16,094 nucleotides of DNA, from the NCBI GenBank assembly GCA_002403905.1, contig DHIR01000249.1:12599-28692 (forward strand). Direction: 5' to 3'. Within the stretch, counting starts at the first letter, position 1. Every line of letters starts with the position of its first letter. This DNA comes from Mucilaginibacter sp. UBA4741 (lineage in GTDB: Bacteria > Bacteroidota > Bacteroidia > Sphingobacteriales > Sphingobacteriaceae). The position numbers and the translations under genes are program-made. Positions 14,266 to 16,094 of this stretch are shown here, piece by piece. A model generated the notes under the pieces. The model did not search any database and had not been told where the DNA came from. It saw only the letters and a program-made list of their open reading frames with translations.

Positions 14266-15972
14266 GTGTTTAAAAACCTGTTTATATTATTTTTATTGAT
14301 CAGTGTTAAGTCATTTGCTCAATTACCTGCCAACATTGGGTTTGAAGAGGGATCATTTAATCATTGGAATTGCAGCGCGGGTAGTATTGATCGCGCTGGA
14401 GTTATAACTTTACATAATTCCGGACCCCTTCCAACCCGTCATACATTATTTAACCGGGCAAATGATTTTGGTAAATTAGATCCTTATGGTAATTTCCCGG
14501 TTGTATGTCCTAATGGGAGCAATTATTCTGTACGCTTGGGAAATGATAGCGTTAATCACCAAGCCGAAGGTCTGAATTATACTTTTTTGGCGCCTAATAT
14601 ACCAACCTATAGCCTCGTTTTTAATTATGCGGTAGTGTTTCAAAATCCTAATCACCAATATTTTGAACAACCTAAATTTACCGCGCATGTTTATGATATT
14701 ACGGACGATAAATATGTTGATTGCCCCGCGTTTGACTTTGTTGCCAGCTCTGCTTTGCCTGGTTTTGTATTATCGGCAACTAAAGCCGTCCTGGCCATTG
14801 GTAATGCTAAGGATGTCGCAATTTATTACAAACCATGGTCTACCGCTACTATCAATCTAACAGGTTACGCCGGTAAATTGCTGCGTTTAGAGTTTACAAC
14901 TAATGATTGCACCTACAATGCCCATTTTGGCTATGCTTATATTGATATGGACGAGGGTTTATCGGCATCGCCTATAACAGGTAATGAAATTTGCTCTACC
15001 CAACAAGCATCCATGACATTAAAAGGGCCCGAAGGATTTGAATCTTATATCTGGTATAATGAGGATCTTTCTTTAGTACTTGGCACGGGGCAAAACTTTA
15101 CAATAGCGCAGGTTCCTCCTGAAGCCACTAAATATGCATTAAAAGTATTCCCTTATGTTGGGCTGGGGTGCGAAGATGTGCTGTTCACTACAATTAAAAA
15201 AGTTGATGACGGGTTAACGTTAAAAGTGATAGATACCATACGTGGTTGCCCCGAAACGGGTGTTAATCTCACGGATAAGACAGTAACCGCTGGCAGTAGC
15301 GATGGCTTTGTTTACAATTATTTTTTAGATGCCTCATTAACAAAACACGTTCGCGATTCAACATCGGTAGTACTACCAGGCACATATTACATACAGGCGA
15401 TGGTGCCTTTAGGCTGCCAGCATGTATCTACGATACACGTTAAACTTATACCGCCTATTATAACGGTTACCCAACCAAGCCCGGCGGTTTACCCTGCCAC
15501 CGTTGATATTACCAAGACCTTTGTCAAGCAGGATAGCTTTACCTATAGTTACTACTCGGATGCATCTGCAACCATACTGTTAAGTAATTATACCGCAATT
15601 AGTAAAAGCGGCAACTATTATATTAAGGTAAAAAATACCTATGGGTGCGAGTTAGTTACCGTGGTACAGGCGGTTTGTTTACCGCCCCCTCCTTATATTG
15701 TAACGGGCCCCAATGTTTTTACCCCCAATAATGATGGCATAAACGATAACTTCGGTATGCATATAGAGGGGTATGTAAAGTTTGATGACCTCACCATTTT
15801 TAACCGTTACGGCCAGCTAATGTTTACCACCAAATCGCAAAGTACTACATGGGATGGTAAATTTAGCGGACATGACCTTCCGGCCGGTACTTACTATTGG
15901 ATATTTAACGGTATAGATACTTATTACAATGTCCCCATCAAAAAAAGTGGTTATATCTCCATAATAAGATAG
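14266..15972 (+). CDS. Secreted protein with CHU_C (gliding motility-associated) T9SS sorting domain
   Basis: 568 residues. The start is GTG 14266; the nearest upstream ATG reading runs into a stop, and GTG gives an immediate signal peptide (MFKNLFILFLLISVKSFAQ). Residues about 20-232 form a beta-rich ligand-binding-like module that I have seen ahead of CHU_C domains (NIGFEEGSFNHW, RHTLFN, LGNDSVNHQAEGLNY, QNPNHQYFEQPKF, NDCTYNAHFGYAYID). An Ig-like stretch follows at about 240-315, then two related repeats at about 320-395 and 396-472 sharing Y-x-Y-[FY]-x-D-A-S, G-[TN]-YYI and GC[QE]. The C-terminal CHU_C domain at about 478-568 opens with NVFTPNNDGIND and has FNRYGQLMF, WDGKFSG, LPAGTYYWIF. 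It is the type B signal for export by the type IX system, so the mature protein should be on the cell surface or released. Ligand unknown. Confidence 0.9.
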   Translation: MFKNLFILFLLISVKSFAQLPANIGFEEGSFNHWNCSAGSIDRAGVITLHNSGPLPTRHTLFNRANDFGKLDPYGNFPVVCPNGSNYSVRLGNDSVNHQAEGLNYTFLAPNIPTYSLVFNYAVVFQNPNHQYFEQPKFTAHVYDITDDKYVDCPAFDFVASSALPGFVLSATKAVLAIGNAKDVAIYYKPWSTATINLTGYAGKLLRLEFTTNDCTYNAHFGYAYIDMDEGLSASPITGNEICSTQQASMTLKGPEGFESYIWYNEDLSLVLGTGQNFTIAQVPPEATKYALKVFPYVGLGCEDVLFTTIKKVDDGLTLKVIDTIRGCPETGVNLTDKTVTAGSSDGFVYNYFLDASLTKHVRDSTSVVLPGTYYIQAMVPLGCQHVSTIHVKLIPPIITVTQPSPAVYPATVDITKTFVKQDSFTYSYYSDASATILLSNYTAISKSGNYYIKVKNTYGCELVTVVQAVCLPPPPYIVTGPNVFTPNNDGINDNFGMHIEGYVKFDDLTIFNRYGQLMFTTKSQSTTWDGKFSGHDLPAGTYYWIFNGIDTYYNVPIKKSGYISIIR

Positions 15973-16033
15973 TTAAGAAATATTCTAAATAATATATATC
16001 CTTCGCAATAAACATTATTACCTGTACGTTTTG

Positions 16034-16041
16034 TATTTTTG
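16034..16041 (+). promoter_or_regulatory. Putative -7 promoter element of the right-edge gene
   Basis: TATTTTTG fits TAnnTTTG and lies 30 nt before ATG 16072. No clear -33 element is visible about 20 nt upstream. Confidence 0.4.
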
Positions 16042-16071
16042 TAAACTTTAATTACAAGAATTTAAACGTCA

Positions 16072-16094
16072 ATGAAAAAATCATCCATATTTGG
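16072..16094 (+). CDS. Start of a further gene, probably exported (partial)
   Basis: ATG 16072 opens MKKSSIF and runs off the right edge. The Lys-Lys start followed by hydrophobic residues resembles the start of a signal peptide, and a good -7 element precedes it. Too little is present to name it; neighbouring T9SS cargo genes often occur in series, but this is only a guess. Confidence 0.5.

Noticed and set aside
14663..14860. 65-codon + strand frame inside the T9SS cargo gene
   Set aside because: It is wholly inside a longer, motif-supported gene and has no start signal or family resemblance.
1..16094. tRNA, rRNA, CRISPR array, insertion sequence, prophage or attachment site
   Set aside because: No regularly spaced repeats, transposase or integrase motifs or tRNA-like cloverleaf were seen in any intergenic gap. 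All gaps are under 160 bases.

Overview
The window looks like chromosome of a Bacteroidota bacterium, most likely family Sphingobacteriaceae (Mucilaginibacter/Pedobacter-like). The reasons are an AT-rich but balanced base composition, TAnnTTTG-type -7 promoter elements, little Shine-Dalgarno signal, the gliding protein GldC, a type IX secretion (T9SS) C-terminal sorting domain, and a CcmB/CcmC/CcmD haem-handling set of the Bacteroidota type. The genus is an inference. No mobile element, CRISPR array, tRNA or rRNA is visible, and no stretch over 300 bases lacks a gene.

Layout. (1) 2-854: the tail of an unidentified membrane protein, gldC, and a small four-helix membrane protein, tightly packed on the + strand. 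(2) 963-7769: a four-gene signalling operon made of a CHASE3-GAF hybrid histidine kinase with three receiver domains, CheR methyltransferase, a stand-alone CheB methylesterase domain, and a cytoplasmic REC-PAS-HK-REC hybrid kinase. Gaps are 1 nt, an 11-nt overlap and 31 nt. (3) 7753-8238, minus strand: an Ogt-type O6-alkylguanine-DNA alkyltransferase whose 3' end overlaps that of the second kinase. (4) 8316-12522: ccmB, two tandem paralogous exported proteins with a carboxypeptidase-regulatory-like domain, ccmC and a CcmD-like small membrane protein, closed by a hairpin terminator. (5) 12676-14109: glutamate dehydrogenase with a strong terminator. (6) 14266-15972: a large secreted T9SS cargo protein with a CHU_C domain. 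A further signal-peptide-like gene begins at 16072.

How it works together. The most interesting unit is region 2. It pairs chemotaxis adaptation enzymes (CheR, CheB) with a membrane hybrid kinase, with no CheA, CheW or classical methyl-accepting receptor in the window. The kinase carries a very regular Glu-Glu-Leu heptad coiled coil between GAF and HisKA, which resembles a methylation helix. The working hypothesis is a kinase whose sensitivity is tuned by reversible glutamate methylation, with the output shared by four or five receiver domains. In region 4 the ccm genes handle haem for cytochrome c maturation, and the two tandem paralogs sit inside that set with no known role.
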